A DNA stretch of 64,000 nucleotides from Cellulomonas cellasea (GCF_030372105.1 NZ_JAUDBQ010000013.1:62001-126000); one strand, 5' to 3'; positions 34,377 to 44,402 are shown, counted from the stretch's first letter. The notes: a model not told the origin generated them from the sequence alone. Numbers and translations are program-made.

Positions 34377-34409
34377 ACGCCCGCCGCGCCGGGAAGGCGC
34401 AGCGGGCGT
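34377..34409 (-). terminator. Terminator after map
   Basis: Stem of 8 bp, one mismatch and 5 bp (34377-34390 with 34396-34409), loop GGGAA, 31 bases after the map stop codon. It ends the secY-adk-map transcript. Confidence 0.75.
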
Positions 34410-34439
34410 CAAGGCACAGCGGGCGTCGAAGCAGAGGCC

Positions 34440-35276
34440 TCAGTCGAGCGGCGAGACCGTCACCCCGAGCTCGGCGAGGCGCGCGGCGCCGCCGTCGGGG
34501 GCCGTCAGCACCCAGATGCCGTCCTCGAGGATGGCGACGGTGTGCTCCCAATGGGACGCGCGCGACCCGTCCTCCGTGACCACGGTCCAGTCGTCGGCCA
34601 GCACGCGGGTGCGCTGGTCGCCGCGGACCAGCATGGGCTCGATCGCCACGCACATGCCGGGGCGCACCTTGGGGCCACGCTCACGGGTGCGGTAGTTCGG
34701 CACGTCGGGCGGCAGGTGCATCGCCGAGCCGATCCCATGGCCCACATAGTCCTGCACGATGCCGAGCCCAGGGCCGCCAGCGGCGTGCGCGGCCTCGACC
34801 ACGTCCTCCACCGCGTCGCCGACGGCGCCGAGGCGGTCGGCCGTGGCGAGCGCCGCGATGCCAGCCCACATGGCGCGCTCGGTGATGTCGCTCAGCGCGA
34901 CGTCAGCGGGGTCGGCCTCGGGCAGCACCACGGTGATCGCCGAGTCTCCGTGCCAGCCGTCGACGATCGCCCCGCAGTCGATGGAGACGATGTCCCCGGC
35001 CTGCAGCACCCGGTCCCCCGGGATGCCGTGGACCACCTCGTCGTTGACTGAGACGCAGATCGTGGCCGGGTAGTCCATGTAGCCGAGGAACGAGGGCGTG
35101 GCCCCCGCCGACCTGATGGCCTCGGCGGCGATCACGTCGAGGTCCCGCGTGGTGAGCCCGGGCCGCACGGCGCCGCGCACCGCGGCGAGCGCGTCAGCGA
35201 CCACCAGGCCCGCGCGACGCATCGTGCGGACCTGGTCCGGGGTCTTGAGCTCGATCCGTTCGCGTCCGAACATCAC
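34440..35276 (-). CDS. map: Methionine aminopeptidase type I
   Basis: A 278-residue metallopeptidase that removes the initiator methionine. The five metal ligands lie in VSIDCGAIVDGWHGDSAI (two aspartates), YVGHGIGSAMH (histidine), AIEPMLVRGD (glutamate) and HWEHTVAI (glutamate). Positions 35276 (GTG) and 35273 (ATG) are both possible starts. It begins directly after the adk stop codon, so secY, adk and map form one translationally coupled unit. Pairing of map with def, also in this window, covers N-terminal processing of proteins. Confidence 0.96.
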   Translation of the reverse strand: MMFGRERIELKTPDQVRTMRRAGLVVADALAAVRGAVRPGLTTRDLDVIAAEAIRSAGATPSFLGYMDYPATICVSVNDEVVHGIPGDRVLQAGDIVSIDCGAIVDGWHGDSAITVVLPEADPADVALSDITERAMWAGIAALATADRLGAVGDAVEDVVEAAHAAGGPGLGIVQDYVGHGIGSAMHLPPDVPNYRTRERGPKVRPGMCVAIEPMLVRGDQRTRVLADDWTVVTEDGSRASHWEHTVAILEDGIWVLTAPDGGAARLAELGVTVSPLD

Positions 35277-35855
35277 TCAGGCGAGGTGTGCGGCGAGCGC
35301 CAGCATCAGGCGCTCGGTGACGTCGTCGACCGATCCGAGCCCGTCGACGCGGACCAGCAGCCCGCGGTCCTCGTAGACCTGCGAGATCGGCGCGGTCTGC
35401 AGCGCGTACACCTCGAGCCGGTGGCGGATGACGGGCTCGGTGTCGTCGGCGCGGCCCTCGATCTGGGCGCGGCTGAGCAGTCGCTCCACCACGACCTCGG
35501 GGTCGGCGGTGAGCTCCACGGCCACGTCCAACGGACGGCCCGCGGCAGCGAGGATGTCGTCCAGCTCGCCGACCTGGGCGACGTTGCGCGGATAGCCGTC
35601 GAGCAGGAAGCCGTCGCGGGCGTCGGCCTGGGCCAGACGGTCGCGCACCATCGCGTTCGTGAGCTCGTCAGGCACCAGCGCGCCCACTGCGGTGTACTCC
35701 TGGACCTTGCGGCCCAGCTCCGTGCCGCCGGTGATGTTGGCCCGGAAGATGTCGCCGGTGGAGATCGCCGGGATGGCGAGCCGCTCGGCCAGCCGGGATG
35801 CCTGCGTGCCCTTGCCCGCCCCGGGAGGGCCGAGCAGGACCAGACGCGCACTCAT
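35277..35855 (-). CDS. adk: Adenylate kinase
   Basis: A 192-residue enzyme interconverting AMP, ADP and ATP. The P-loop LLGPPGAGKGTQASRLAE lies near residues 7-24, the AMP-binding region is ISTGDIFRANITGGTELG near 32, and DGFLLDGYPRNVAQVGELD near 81 is the family signature. The LID is the short form without a zinc finger (SRAQIEGRADDTEPVIRHRL), as usual in actinobacteria. The ATG shares one base with the secY stop (TAATG). Confidence 0.97.
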   Translation of the reverse strand: MSARLVLLGPPGAGKGTQASRLAERLAIPAISTGDIFRANITGGTELGRKVQEYTAVGALVPDELTNAMVRDRLAQADARDGFLLDGYPRNVAQVGELDDILAAAGRPLDVAVELTADPEVVVERLLSRAQIEGRADDTEPVIRHRLEVYALQTAPISQVYEDRGLLVRVDGLGSVDDVTERLMLALAAHLA

Positions 35856-37153
35856 TATTTGAGGAACCCTTCATAGTGCCGCTGCTGAAGCTGCGACTCG
35901 ATCTGCTTGACGGTTTCCAGGCCGACGCCCACCACGATGAGGATCGACGCCCCGCCGAACGGCACGTTGGTGCCGACGCCGAGCACGATGAACGTGATCG
36001 TGGGGATCAGCGCGACCATCGCCAGGTACACCGACCCGGGCGCGGTGATGCGCGTGATGACGAAGTCGAGGTACTCGGCCGTGGGACGGCCGGCCCGGAT
36101 GCCGGGGATGAAGCCTCCGTACTTCTTCATGTTGTCGGCGACCTCGTCCGGGTTGAACGTGATAGCCGTGTAGAAGTAGCAGAAGAAGATGATCAGGACG
36201 ACGAAGATCGCGTTGTAGAGCGGCGCGCTCGGCGTGGCCAGGTTGTTCGTGATCCAGATGACCCAGCCCTGGGTCGTGTCCGCGAACTGCGCGATGAGCG
36301 CCGGGACGGCGAGCAGCGACGACGCGAAGATCACCGGGATGATGCCGGCCATGTTGATCTTGATCGGGATGTAGGTGCTCGAGCCGCCGTACATGCGCCG
36401 GCCGACCATCCGCTTGGCGTACTGCACCGGGATCCGTCGCTGCGACTGCTCGACGAACACCACCAGCGCGACGACCAGGACGATCACGGCGAGCACGATG
36501 ATGAACTTGGTGATGCCGCCGGAGCCGCCAGCGATCGACCACATGGCGCCGGGGAACGACGCGGCGATCGAGATGAAGATCAGGAGCGACATGCCGTTGC
36601 CGACGCCGCGCTCGGTGATGAGCTCGCCGAACCACATGATCAGCCCGGTGCCGGCGGTCATGGTGATGACCATGAGCACCACGGTGACCCAGCCGCTGTC
36701 CGGGATCACGGGGACGGAGCACCCGGTGAACAGCTGGCCGCTGCGGGCCACGGTGACGATGGTCGTCGACTGCAGCACCGCCAGGGCGATGGTGAGGTAG
36801 CGGGTGTACTGCGTGAGCTTCGCGGTGCCCTGCTGCCCCTCCTTGTGGAGGGCCTCGAAGCGCGGGATCACCACGCGCAGCAGCTGGACGATGATGCTCG
36901 CCGTGATGTACGGCATGATCCCCAGCGCGAACACGGACAGCTGGAGCAGCGCCCCGCCGCTGAACAGGTTGATCAGGCCGAGCAGCGTGTTGCCCTCTGA
37001 CGTCTCCGCGATGCAGAGCTGAACGTTCTTGGACGACACCCCCGGCGTCGGCAGGAACGAGCCGACGCGATAGATGACGATCACGCCGATCGTGAAGAGC
37101 AGCTTGCGCCGCAGGTCGGGCGTCCTGAAAGCCCGTGCGAATGCGCTGAGCAC
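35855..37153 (-). CDS. secY: Preprotein translocase subunit SecY
   Basis: A 432-residue channel subunit with ten transmembrane segments. FSGGALLQLSVFALGIMPYITASIIVQLL near residues 65-95 is SecY signature 1; MSLLIFISIAASFP and RRIPVQYAKRMVGRRMYGGSSTYIPIKINMAGIIPVIFASSLL follow, and the C-terminal segment is IESQLQQRHYEGFLK. The GTG at 37153 is preferred because GGAGG lies 4 nt upstream; upstream in-frame sequence is not SecY-like. A terminator and a 216-bp gap separate it from rplO, so it seems to have its own promoter. Confidence 0.97.
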   Translation of the reverse strand: MLSAFARAFRTPDLRRKLLFTIGVIVIYRVGSFLPTPGVSSKNVQLCIAETSEGNTLLGLINLFSGGALLQLSVFALGIMPYITASIIVQLLRVVIPRFEALHKEGQQGTAKLTQYTRYLTIALAVLQSTTIVTVARSGQLFTGCSVPVIPDSGWVTVVLMVITMTAGTGLIMWFGELITERGVGNGMSLLIFISIAASFPGAMWSIAGGSGGITKFIIVLAVIVLVVALVVFVEQSQRRIPVQYAKRMVGRRMYGGSSTYIPIKINMAGIIPVIFASSLLAVPALIAQFADTTQGWVIWITNNLATPSAPLYNAIFVVLIIFFCYFYTAITFNPDEVADNMKKYGGFIPGIRAGRPTAEYLDFVITRITAPGSVYLAMVALIPTITFIVLGVGTNVPFGGASILIVVGVGLETVKQIESQLQQRHYEGFLK

Positions 37154-37250
37154 CTGTCCTCCTGGTCCGCCGAGGCGGTGTGTCGTACAGCCGGGCGATG
37201 CAGCCGTCAATGAGCGTCGAGGACCTGCGATCGACTCGAGGCCACTGGGC

Positions 37251-37256
37251 ACCTTA
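37251..37256 (-). promoter_or_regulatory. Possible -10 of the secY transcript
   Basis: TAAGGT on the minus strand in the gap after rplO; no good -35 is seen. It would give a leader of about 90 nt. Confidence 0.3.
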
Positions 37257-37328
37257 ACGGAGATCGGCCACGTTGCGGGAAACGGGGCATCCTCTGAGAA
37301 CCGGCGGGCGATTCTGCGGGGATGCAGA

Positions 37329-37362
37329 ACGGGGTCGGCGACCTGTGGGCCGCCGACCCCGT
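37329..37362 (-). terminator. Terminator after rplO
   Basis: A 12-bp stem (37329-37340 with 37351-37362) with a 10-nt loop, 7 bases beyond the rplO stop. It would end or attenuate the spc operon before secY. Confidence 0.8.
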
Positions 37363-37369
37363 CCGGCGA

Positions 37370-37996
37370 TCAGTCCTGCTCGACGCTCCCACCGGCGGCA
37401 AGGATCTTGTCCTTCGCCGACGAGGAGTACGCGTCCACCGAGACGGAGAGCTTGACCGTCAGCTCACCCGTGCCCAGCACCTTGACCGGCGCGCCCTTGC
37501 GGACGGCGCCCTTCGCGACCAGGTCCTCGACCGTGACGTCGCCGCCGCTCGGGTAGAGCGCCGACAGCTTGTCCAGGTTCACGACCTGGTACTCGACACG
37601 GAACGGGTTCTTGAAGCCGCGAAGCTTGGGCAGCCGCATGTGCATCGGCATCTGCCCACCCTCGAAGCGCTCCGGGACCTGGTAGCGGGCCTTGGTGCCC
37701 TTGGTCCCACGCCCGGCGGTCTTACCCTTCGACGCCTCACCACGACCCACACGGGTCTTGGCGGTCTTGGCGCCGGGGGCGGGGCGCAGGTGGTGCACCT
37801 TGAGGGTGCCACCGTTGCCGACCTCGGCCGCAGCGGCCTCGGCCTTCGCCTTGGCCGACGACGCGGCGGGCTTCTCAGCCTTGGCCTTGGCCGCCTTGGG
37901 GGCAGCCTCCGTCGTCTTCTTGGCCGGAGCCTTCTTGGCCGGGGTCTTCACCTCGGCCGTCTCGTCGGTGGCCTTCTTGTCATCAGCCATCGTCAC
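37370..37996 (-). CDS. rplO: 50S ribosomal protein L15
   Basis: A 208-residue L15. The conserved part begins near residue 62 ([36 protein letters not shown]) and continues with [34 protein letters not shown]. The first 60 residues are a lysine- and alanine-rich extension ([27 protein letters not shown]), so this L15 is about 60 residues longer than the norm. The GTG at 37996 overlaps the rpmD stop; the ATG at 37990 is the alternative. GGAGG is 4 nt from the former and 10 nt from the latter. Confidence 0.96.
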   Translation of the reverse strand: MTMADDKKATDETAEVKTPAKKAPAKKTTEAAPKAAKAKAEKPAASSAKAKAEAAAAEVGNGGTLKVHHLRPAPGAKTAKTRVGRGEASKGKTAGRGTKGTKARYQVPERFEGGQMPMHMRLPKLRGFKNPFRVEYQVVNLDKLSALYPSGGDVTVEDLVAKGAVRKGAPVKVLGTGELTVKLSVSVDAYSSSAKDKILAAGGSVEQD

Positions 37997-38175
37997 TCGA
38001 CCTCCTCGACCGCGACGAGGTGCGTCACCGTGGTGACCATGCCGCGGATCTCAGGGCGGTCCTCCTTGACGACGACGTCGCCGATCCGCTTGAGGCCCAG
38101 GGTGCGCAGCGTGTCGCGCTGGTTCTGCTTGCCGCCGATGGCGGACTTCGTCTGCGTGACCTTGAGGCGCGCCAT
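37993..38175 (-). CDS. rpmD: 50S ribosomal protein L30
   Basis: A 60-residue L30: [15 protein letters not shown], then [28 protein letters not shown]. An ATG three bases upstream (38178) overlaps the rpsE stop in an ATGA arrangement and may be the true initiator, adding one methionine. Part of the spc operon. Confidence 0.97.
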   Translation of the reverse strand: MARLKVTQTKSAIGGKQNQRDTLRTLGLKRIGDVVVKEDRPEIRGMVTTVTHLVAVEEVE

Positions 38176-38813
38176 CATGCACCTGCCTTCGATGCGATGC
38201 CCGCGGCCTGCGCGCGCAGCATCGGAGCCGGCGCGACGTGCTCGAGCGGCAGGCCACGGCGAGCAGCCACGGCCTCCGGCTTCTCGAGCCCGCGCAGCGC
38301 CGCAACCGTCGCGTGCACGATGTTGATCGCGTTCGTCGAACCGAGCGACTTGCTCAGGACGTCGTGAATGCCGGCGCACTCGAGCACCGCACGCACCGGG
38401 CCACCGGCGATCACACCGGTACCAGGCGACGCGGGGCGCAGGAACACGACTCCGGCCGAGGCCTCACCCTGGATGGGGTGCGGGATGGTGCCCTGGATGC
38501 GGGGAACCTTGAAGAAGTTCTTCTTGGCCTCCTCGACGCCCTTGGCGATCGCCGCGGGCACCTCCTTGGCCTTCCCGTAGCCGACGCCGACAGTCCCGTC
38601 GCCGTCCCCCACCACGACAAGCGCGGTGAAGCTGAACCGGCGGCCACCCTTGACGACCTTGGCCACGCGGTTGATGGTCACGACGCGCTCGAGGAACGCG
38701 CTCTTCTCGACGGCGTCACCCCGACGGCCGCCGTCCCGACGGCCACCGTCGCGACGGTCACCGCCGGAGCCCCCCTGGGGGGCGCCAGTGTTGCTGCGCT
38801 GAGGAGCAGCCAT
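38175..38813 (-). CDS. rpsE: 30S ribosomal protein S5
   Basis: A 212-residue S5, involved in decoding fidelity. [50 protein letters not shown] and [31 protein letters not shown] are family signatures. The N-terminal 35 residues ([14 protein letters not shown], then [12 protein letters not shown]) are an unconserved glycine-arginine-rich extension. It lies 40 nt after rplR. Confidence 0.98.
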   Translation of the reverse strand: MAAPQRSNTGAPQGGSGGDRRDGGRRDGGRRGDAVEKSAFLERVVTINRVAKVVKGGRRFSFTALVVVGDGDGTVGVGYGKAKEVPAAIAKGVEEAKKNFFKVPRIQGTIPHPIQGEASAGVVFLRPASPGTGVIAGGPVRAVLECAGIHDVLSKSLGSTNAINIVHATVAALRGLEKPEAVAARRGLPLEHVAPAPMLRAQAAGIASKAGA

Positions 38814-38853
38814 CAGTGAGTCCTCTTCTTCGATGCGGAGATGAGCAGCGTCG

Positions 38854-39225
38854 TCACAGGGCCAGACCGCCTTCGCGGGCCCCGTCGGCGACAGCTGCCA
38901 CCCGGCCGTGGTACTTGTTGCCGCCGCGGTCGAAGACGACCGCGTCGATGCCGGCGGCCTTGGCGCGCTCGGCGACGAGCTCGCCGACCTTGCGGGCCTT
39001 AGCCGTCTTGTCGCCCTCGAGGGCGCGCAGGTCGACCTCGAGGGTGGACGCCGACGCGAGGGTGCGGCCGACCGAGTCGTCCACGACCTGTGCGGTCATG
39101 TGACGGCTCGAGCGGGACACGACCAGGCGCGGACGCTCGGTGGTGCCACTGACCTTCTTGCGCAGACGCAGGTGGCGGCGGGCACGGGAAACCGACTTGC
39201 CCTTGCCAAGGATCTTGAGAGCCAT
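38854..39225 (-). CDS. rplR: 50S ribosomal protein L18
   Basis: A 123-residue L18, which binds 5S r[40 protein letters not shown], then [24 protein letters not shown] are diagnostic. Begins 3 nt after rplF. Confidence 0.98.
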   Translation of the reverse strand: MALKILGKGKSVSRARRHLRLRKKVSGTTERPRLVVSRSSRHMTAQVVDDSVGRTLASASTLEVDLRALEGDKTAKARKVGELVAERAKAAGIDAVVFDRGGNKYHGRVAAVADGAREGGLAL

Positions 39226-39228
39226 CGC

Positions 39229-39768
39229 TTACTTACCAGCCTTTCCGACCTTGCGGCGGACCAGCTCGCCCGCGTATCGCACGCCCTTGCCCTTGTAGGG
39301 CTCAGGCTTGCGGATCTTGCGGATGTTGGCGGCGACCTCGCCGACCTGCTGCTTGTCGATGCCGGAGACCGAGAACTTGTTCGGGCCCTCGACGGTGAAC
39401 GTGATGCCAGCAGGGGGCGTGACGACGACAGGGTGGGAGAACCCGAGCGCGAACTCGAGGTCAGAGCCCTTGGCCGTGACGCGGTAGCCGGTGCCGACGA
39501 TCTCGAGCTTCTTCTCGTAACCCTCGGTCACACCGGTGACCTGGTTGGCGAGCAGCGTGCGGGTGAGACCGTGCAGCGAACGCGATTCGCGCTCGTCGTT
39601 GGGGCGCGTGACCACCAGCGAGCCGCTGTCGTCACGCGAGACCTCGATAGGGGCGGGGATGGCGTGCGTCAGGGTGCCCTTGGGGCCCTTGAACGTCACG
39701 ACGCCTCCGTCGATGTTGACTTCCACGCCGGCCGGGACCGGGACGGGGATTCTGCCGATACGAGACAT
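39229..39768 (-). CDS. rplF: 50S ribosomal protein L6
   Basis: A 179-residue L6. [21 protein letters not shown] opens the chain and [29 protein letters not shown] closes it, the latter containing the L6 signature PEPYKGKG. It follows rpsH by 24 nt. Confidence 0.98.
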   Translation of the reverse strand: MSRIGRIPVPVPAGVEVNIDGGVVTFKGPKGTLTHAIPAPIEVSRDDSGSLVVTRPNDERESRSLHGLTRTLLANQVTGVTEGYEKKLEIVGTGYRVTAKGSDLEFALGFSHPVVVTPPAGITFTVEGPNKFSVSGIDKQQVGEVAANIRKIRKPEPYKGKGVRYAGELVRRKVGKAGK

Positions 39769-39792
39769 GGCTAGCTCCTTTCCGTCTCGGAC

Positions 39793-40191
39793 TTACCAGA
39801 CGTAGGCGAGGACTTCCCCACCCACGCCCTTCTTGGCGGCCTGCTTGTCGGTGAGGAGGCCTGAGGACGTGGACAGAATCGCCACGCCGAGGCCGCCGAG
39901 CACCCTGGGCAGGTTGGTGGACTTGGCATACACGCGCAGGCCCGGCTTGGACACGCGCTTGATGCCGGCGAGCGAGCGCTCACGGTTCGGGCCGTACTTG
40001 AGCTCGATGGTGAGGCTCTTGCCCACGCGGGCGTCCTCGACCTTCCAGCTCGCGATGTAGCCCTCAGCCTGGAGGATCTCCGCAATGCTCGACTTGAGCT
40101 TGGAGTACGGCATCGTCACGGAGTCGTGGTGCGCCGAGTTGGCGTTACGCAGACGCGTCAGGAAGTCTGCGATCGGGTCGGTCATCGTCAT
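39793..40191 (-). CDS. rpsH: 30S ribosomal protein S8
   Basis: A 132-residue S8. [23 protein letters not shown] at the start and [28 protein letters not shown] at the end are diagnostic; S8 binds 16S rRNA and in many bacteria represses the spc operon. An ATG two codons into the reading (MTMTD or MTD) makes the exact start uncertain by two residues. It follows the S14 gene by 68 nt. Confidence 0.97.
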   Translation of the reverse strand: MTMTDPIADFLTRLRNANSAHHDSVTMPYSKLKSSIAEILQAEGYIASWKVEDARVGKSLTIELKYGPNRERSLAGIKRVSKPGLRVYAKSTNLPRVLGGLGVAILSTSSGLLTDKQAAKKGVGGEVLAYVW

Positions 40192-40259
40192 GTTGGGGCT
40201 TTAGCCCTTCCTCGCCGTGGTATCCGGGGCCAGTGGCCCCGGACCGACGACGTAGTTGA

Positions 40260-40445
40260 TTACCAGCTGCTCTTGGTGACGCCGGGCAGCTCGCCCGCGT
40301 GAGCCATCTGGCGCACGCAGATACGGCACAGCCCGAACTTGCGGTACACGGAGTGCGGACGTCCGCACTTCTGGCACCGGGTGTAAGCGCGCACCTTGAA
40401 CTTCTGAGTCCCGGCGGCCTTGTTGATCAGGGCGGTCTTCGCCAT
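40260..40445 (-). CDS. rpsZ: 30S ribosomal protein S14, zinc-binding type Z
   Basis: A 61-residue S14: [37 protein letters not shown]. Four cysteines (CQKC and CRIC) form the zinc site, so this is the C+ type. Cells with this form often keep a second zinc-free S14 elsewhere for zinc limitation; none is in this window. It begins 2 nt after rplE. Confidence 0.97.
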   Translation of the reverse strand: MAKTALINKAAGTQKFKVRAYTRCQKCGRPHSVYRKFGLCRICVRQMAHAGELPGVTKSSW

Positions 40446-40447
40446 GT

Positions 40448-41023
40448 TCAGTCCTCCTTGAAGGGGAAGCCGAGACGCTTGAGCAGCGAGCGGCCCTCGT
40501 CGTCGGTCGTCGCGGTCGTCACGATGGTGATGTCCATGCCGCGGACGCGATCGATCTTGTCCTGGTCGATCTCGTGGAACATGGACTGCTCCGTGAGGCC
40601 GAACGTGTAGTTGCCGTGCCCGTCGAACTGCTTGGGCGAGAGCCCACGGAAGTCGCGGATACGCGGCAGCGCCGTCGAGAGCAGCCGGTCCAGGAACTCC
40701 CAGGCCCGGTCGCCGCGCAGCGTGACGTGCGCGCCGATCGGCATGCCCTCACGCAGCTTGAACTGCGCGATGGACTTGCGGGCCTTGGTGACCTGCGGCT
40801 TCTGGCCCGTGATGAGGGTCAGGTCGCGGATCGCGCCGTCGATGAGCTTGGAGTCCTTCGCAGCGTCGCCGACACCCATGTTCACGACGACCTTGGTGAG
40901 GCGCGCGACCTGGTTGACGTTCTCGTGCTGGAACTCCTCGCGCAGCGCGGGGACGATCTCCTCGGCGTAACGCGTCTTGAGGCGGGGCTTGATGCCCTGC
41001 GTGGTCTCGTCGATGGCGGTCAT
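40448..41023 (-). CDS. rplE: 50S ribosomal protein L5
   Basis: A 191-residue L5, part of the 5S rRNA complex. [59 protein letters not shown] is the signature region; [31 protein letters not shown] follows. Its ATG overlaps the rplX stop by one base. Confidence 0.98.
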   Translation of the reverse strand: MTAIDETTQGIKPRLKTRYAEEIVPALREEFQHENVNQVARLTKVVVNMGVGDAAKDSKLIDGAIRDLTLITGQKPQVTKARKSIAQFKLREGMPIGAHVTLRGDRAWEFLDRLLSTALPRIRDFRGLSPKQFDGHGNYTFGLTEQSMFHEIDQDKIDRVRGMDITIVTTATTDDEGRSLLKRLGFPFKED

Positions 41024-41364
41024 CAGATGTCCTTACCGGAGCGCTTGGCGACGCGGACCCGGACCGTGCGGGTGCGTCCATCGCGCTCGACCTGCTCGGT
41101 GCGGTAGCCGACCCGGGTGCCCTTCTTGGTCTCCGGGTCCACGAGCATCACGTTGCTGATGTGGATGGGGGCCTCGACGGTCTCGATGCCACCGGTGCGG
41201 GTGCCGCGCTGCGACTGGCCGACCTTGACGTGCTTGGTGACACGCTGGACGCCCTCGACGACGACGCGCTGCGTCTCCGTGAGGACCTCGAGGACGCGAC
41301 CCTGCTGGCCCTTGTCGCGGCCGGAGATGACGACCACGAGGTCGCCCTTCTTGATCTTCGCCAT
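41023..41364 (-). CDS. rplX: 50S ribosomal protein L24
   Basis: A 113-residue L24 with a KOW motif ([24 protein letters not shown]) that starts large-subunit assembly. [28 protein letters not shown] is the second conserved block. It begins 2 nt after rplN. Confidence 0.98.
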   Translation of the reverse strand: MAKIKKGDLVVVISGRDKGQQGRVLEVLTETQRVVVEGVQRVTKHVKVGQSQRGTRTGGIETVEAPIHISNVMLVDPETKKGTRVGYRTEQVERDGRTRTVRVRVAKRSGKDI

Positions 41365-41366
41365 GG

Positions 41367-41735
41367 TCAGAGCACCTCCGGAGCCAGCGAGATGATCTTC
41401 ATGAACTTCTTGTCACGCAGCTCGCGGCCCACCGGGCCGAAGATGCGCGTGCCGCGAGGCTCACCGTCGTTCTTGAGGATCACGGCCGCGTTCTCGTCGA
41501 ACTTGATGTACGAGCCGTCGGGACGCCGACGCTCCTTCTTGGTGCGGACGATGACCGCCTTGACGACGTCGCCCTTCTTGACGTTGCCGCCCGGGATCGC
41601 GTCCTTGACGGTGGCGACGATGGTGTCGCCGATACCGGCGTAGCGGCGACCGGAGCCACCGAGAACACGGATGCAGAGAATCTCCTTGGCACCCGTGTTG
41701 TCGGCGACGCGAAGTCGCGACTCCTGCTGAATCAT
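41367..41735 (-). CDS. rplN: 50S ribosomal protein L14
   Basis: A 122-residue L14: [37 protein letters not shown], with [37 protein letters not shown] and [28 protein letters not shown]. It is the first gene of the spc operon; GGAG lies 10 nt before its ATG. A hairpin and a 134-bp gap separate it from rpsQ of the S10 operon. Confidence 0.98.
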   Translation of the reverse strand: MIQQESRLRVADNTGAKEILCIRVLGGSGRRYAGIGDTIVATVKDAIPGGNVKKGDVVKAVIVRTKKERRRPDGSYIKFDENAAVILKNDGEPRGTRIFGPVGRELRDKKFMKIISLAPEVL

Positions 41736-41810
41736 CTACTGAACTCCTGTCGTCTGCCGGTTCTCGCGAACGAGCCTGGCCGAACGGATAGTTGCCGTCG
41801 TGCACACGTC

Positions 41811-41841
41811 GCCTCGTGGGGCTCTTTCAGCCCCACGAGGC
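41811..41841 (-). terminator. Hairpin between the S10 and spc operons
   Basis: A 13-bp perfect stem (41811-41823 with 41829-41841) around CTTTC, 28 bases after the rpsQ stop and 76 before rplN. It acts as terminator or attenuator splitting the two operons. Confidence 0.75.
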
Positions 41842-41869
41842 CCGTGGGCAACTTCTGAGTACTGCTGGA

Positions 41870-42187
41870 CTACTTGGCCTTCTCGATGATCTCAACGAGG
41901 CGGAACCGCTTCGTTGCCGAGATCGGACGCGTCTCCATGATGGTGACAAGGTCGCCGATGCCAGCAGCGCTGGCCTCGTCGTGCACCTTGACCTTGCTCG
42001 TCCGTCGGATGACCTTGCCGTAGAGCGGGTGCTTGACCCGGTCCTCGACCTCGACCACGACGGTCTTCTGCATCTTGTCGCTGACGACGTACCCGCGCAT
42101 GGTCTTGCGCTGGCTACGCGGGGCAGCGGCGGCGGTGGTCTCCTCGGCGGCCGGGGCCGCCTCGACCTTCTCAGTGTTCGCGCTCAT
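41870..42187 (-). CDS. rpsQ: 30S ribosomal protein S17
   Basis: A 105-residue S17. The OB-fold core starts near residue 25 ([45 protein letters not shown]) and ends with [10 protein letters not shown]. The N-terminal 22 residues are an alanine- and glutamate-rich extension. The ATG at 42187 follows GAGGTCACG; it starts 7 nt after rpmC. Last gene of the S10 operon. Confidence 0.98.
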   Translation of the reverse strand: MSANTEKVEAAPAAEETTAAAAPRSQRKTMRGYVVSDKMQKTVVVEVEDRVKHPLYGKVIRRTSKVKVHDEASAAGIGDLVTIMETRPISATKRFRLVEIIEKAK

Positions 42188-42194
42188 CGTGACC

Positions 42195-42434
42195 TCACTC
42201 GCTCGCGCTCGGGGCAGTACGGATGCCGAGCTCGCGCTCACGCAGGATCGTGTAGATCCGCGCGATGTCACGACGCACGGCCTTGAGCCGCCCGTGGCTC
42301 TCGAGCTGGCCCGTCGCCGACTGGAAGCGGAGGTTGAACAGCTCCTCCTTGGCCTTCTTCAGCTCGGCGACAAGGCGCTCGTCATCGAAGGCGTCCAGCT
42401 CGCTGGGAGCCAGGTCCTTGGTTCCGATTGCCAT
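42195..42434 (-). CDS. rpmC: 50S ribosomal protein L29
   Basis: A 79-residue L29 at the exit tunnel, a docking site for trigger factor and [53 protein letters not shown] is diagnostic. Its ATG shares a base with the rplP stop codon. Confidence 0.98.
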   Translation of the reverse strand: MAIGTKDLAPSELDAFDDERLVAELKKAKEELFNLRFQSATGQLESHGRLKAVRRDIARIYTILRERELGIRTAPSASE

Positions 42435-42850
42435 CAGTTACCACCCTCGCGAACCACAAAACGGGTCTTCATCGGGAGCTTGTGCTGCGCGCGGCGCATG
42501 GCCTCGCGAGCCAGGGGCTCCGGGACTCCGCCGAGCTCGAACAGCACTCGGCCGGGCTTGACGTTGGCGATCCACCACTCGGGCGAACCCTTACCGGAAC
42601 CCATGCGGGTCTCGGCAGGCTTCTTCGTGAGCGGCCGGTCCGGGTAGATGTTGATCCAGACCTTGCCGCCACGCTTGATGTGGCGGGTCATGGCGATACG
42701 AGCAGCCTCGATCTGCCGGTTGGTGACGTAGGCGGGCTCGAGAGCCTGGATGCCGAACTCACCAAACGAGATCTGCGTGCCACCGGTCGCGGCGCCGGAG
42801 CGCCCCGGGTGGTGCTGCTTACGGTGCTTCAGCCTGCGCGGGATCAGCAC
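42434..42850 (-). CDS. rplP: 50S ribosomal protein L16
   Basis: A 138-residue L16 that shapes the A-site tRNA binding region. [66 protein letters not shown] and [25 protein letters not shown] are signatures. It begins 3 nt after rpsC. Confidence 0.98.
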   Translation of the reverse strand: MLIPRRLKHRKQHHPGRSGAATGGTQISFGEFGIQALEPAYVTNRQIEAARIAMTRHIKRGGKVWINIYPDRPLTKKPAETRMGSGKGSPEWWIANVKPGRVLFELGGVPEPLAREAMRRAQHKLPMKTRFVVREGGN

Positions 42851-42853
42851 GGC

Positions 42854-43678
42854 TCAGGCCTCCGTTCCGGACTCAGGAGCGGACGCCGCCGCGGGAGCCT
42901 CGGTGGAGGCTGCCTCGGCCGGCGCTTCGGTCCGCTCGGGACGGCGGGCGCCGCCGCGCGACGGACGCTCGGCGCGGTCGCCACGCGGGCCACGCGCCGG
43001 GCGCGGAGCCTGGGTCGCCTGCTCGCGGGCGAACTCCTTCTCCGTGATGTCGCCCTTGTAGATCCAGACCTTCACGCCGATGCGGCCGAAGGTCGTGCGG
43101 GCCTCGTAGAAGCCGTAGTCGATGAACGCCCGGAGGGTGTGCAGCGGCACGCGTCCCTCGCGGTAGAACTCGGTACGGCTCATCTCCGCGCCGCCGAGGC
43201 GGCCGGAGACCTGCACCCGGATGCCCTTGGCGCCGGCGCGCTGGGCGCTCTGCATGCCCTTGCGCATCGCGCGTCGGAACGACACGCGGCTCGCGAGCTG
43301 CTCGGCGATGCCCTGCGCGACGAGCTGGGCCTCGATCTCGGCGTTCTTGACCTCGAGGATGTTGAGCTGCACCTGCTTGCCGGTGAGCTTCTCCAGCTCA
43401 CCGCGGATGCGGTCGGCCTCCGCGCCACGACGCCCGATGACGATGCCCGGGCGGGCGGTGTGGATGTCGACGCGGACCCGGTCGCGGGTGCGCTCGATCT
43501 CGACCTTGGCGATCCCCGCGCGCTCGAGGCCAGTGGCCATGAGCTTGCGGATCTCGACGTCCTCGCGGACGTAGTCGCGGTAGCGCTGCCCCGGCTTGGT
43601 GGAGTCGGAGAACCAGCGCGAACGGTGGTCTGTCGTGATGCCCAGGCGGTACCCGAGCGGGCTGACCTTATGTCCCAC
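42854..43678 (-). CDS. rpsC: 30S ribosomal protein S3
   Basis: A 274-residue S3 of the mRNA entry tunnel. [23 protein letters not shown] starts the chain; the KH domain has [45 protein letters not shown]. From about residue 215 a basic then alanine- and glutamate-rich tail ([31 protein letters not shown]) extends it by some 60 residues. Its ATG overlaps the rplV stop codon by one base. Confidence 0.98.
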   Translation of the reverse strand: MGHKVSPLGYRLGITTDHRSRWFSDSTKPGQRYRDYVREDVEIRKLMATGLERAGIAKVEIERTRDRVRVDIHTARPGIVIGRRGAEADRIRGELEKLTGKQVQLNILEVKNAEIEAQLVAQGIAEQLASRVSFRRAMRKGMQSAQRAGAKGIRVQVSGRLGGAEMSRTEFYREGRVPLHTLRAFIDYGFYEARTTFGRIGVKVWIYKGDITEKEFAREQATQAPRPARGPRGDRAERPSRGGARRPERTEAPAEAASTEAPAAASAPESGTEA

Positions 43679-44049
43679 TATCGGGCCCTTCCCTTCGTGC
43701 TCTCACGCTCGGCAACAACCACGGTGATGTGGCTGGTGCGCTTGAGGATCTGGCTCGCACGACCCTGCGCCCGCGGACGGAACCGCTTGAGCGTCGGACC
43801 CTCGTCCACGAAGACCTCAGAGATGTAGAGGTCCTGCTCGTCAAGGCGCTCGTTGTTGCGCTTCGCCGCCTCACGGGCGTTGGCGATCGCGCTCTCGACC
43901 ACCTTGAGGACGGTCTCCCCCGCGGCCTGCGGTGCGAACTTCAGCACCGCAACGGCCTCGCCGGCCTGCTTGCCACGGATGAGGTCCACGACGCGCCGGG
44001 CCTTCTGGGGCGTGACGCGGACGAACCGCGCCTTCGCCTTGGCTTCCAT
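43678..44049 (-). CDS. rplV: 50S ribosomal protein L22
   Basis: A 123-residue L22 lining the exit tunnel, where macrolides bind. [54 protein letters not shown] and [23 protein letters not shown] are diagnostic, with the beta-hairpin loop showing no obvious resistance insertion. The ATG at 44049 is preferred over an upstream ATG that would read through rpsS. Confidence 0.98.
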   Translation of the reverse strand: MEAKAKARFVRVTPQKARRVVDLIRGKQAGEAVAVLKFAPQAAGETVLKVVESAIANAREAAKRNNERLDEQDLYISEVFVDEGPTLKRFRPRAQGRASQILKRTSHITVVVAERESTKGRAR

Positions 44050-44108
44050 TGCTGTCCTGCCTTCTTGTCTCGTCGCCGTCAAGGGACGTCGCCTGGCTGA
44101 CCCGGGGG

Positions 44109-44390
44109 TCAGCGGCGACGGCCCTTCCGGTCGTCCTTCTCGTGGCCGCGGAACGTCCGGGTCGGAGCGAACTCGCCCAGCTTGTGCCCGACCATCGCCT
44201 CGGTGACGAAGACCGGCGTGTGCTTGCGGCCGTCGTGCACCGCGAACGTGTGACCGAGGAAGTCGGGCGTGATGACCGACCGGCGGGACCACGTCTTGAT
44301 GACGTTCTTGGTCCCCTTCTCGTTCTGGACGTCGACCTTCTTCTGCAGGTGTCCGTCGACGAACGGGCCCTTCTTCAGGCTGCGTGGCAT
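44109..44390 (-). CDS. rpsS: 30S ribosomal protein S19
   Basis: A 93-residue S19: [20 protein letters not shown], then [49 protein letters not shown]. It follows rplB by 12 nt and precedes rplV by 59 nt. Confidence 0.98.
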   Translation of the reverse strand: MPRSLKKGPFVDGHLQKKVDVQNEKGTKNVIKTWSRRSVITPDFLGHTFAVHDGRKHTPVFVTEAMVGHKLGEFAPTRTFRGHEKDDRKGRRR

Positions 44391-44402
44391 CTCAGGCTCC
44401 TA

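Larger units (their letters stand above)
34036..34439. other. 404-bp gap between map and the surface-protein gene
   Basis: Relatively AT-rich for this genome. It holds the surface-protein promoter with two direct repeats (34195-34228), a probable leader of about 150 nt, and the map terminator (34377-34409). No coding frame is convincing. Confidence 0.6.

Noticed and set aside
34036-34439. c-di-AMP or c-di-GMP riboswitch before the surface-protein gene
   Set aside because: The leader has AT-rich stretches and small stems, but the conserved cores of those riboswitches are not recognisable.
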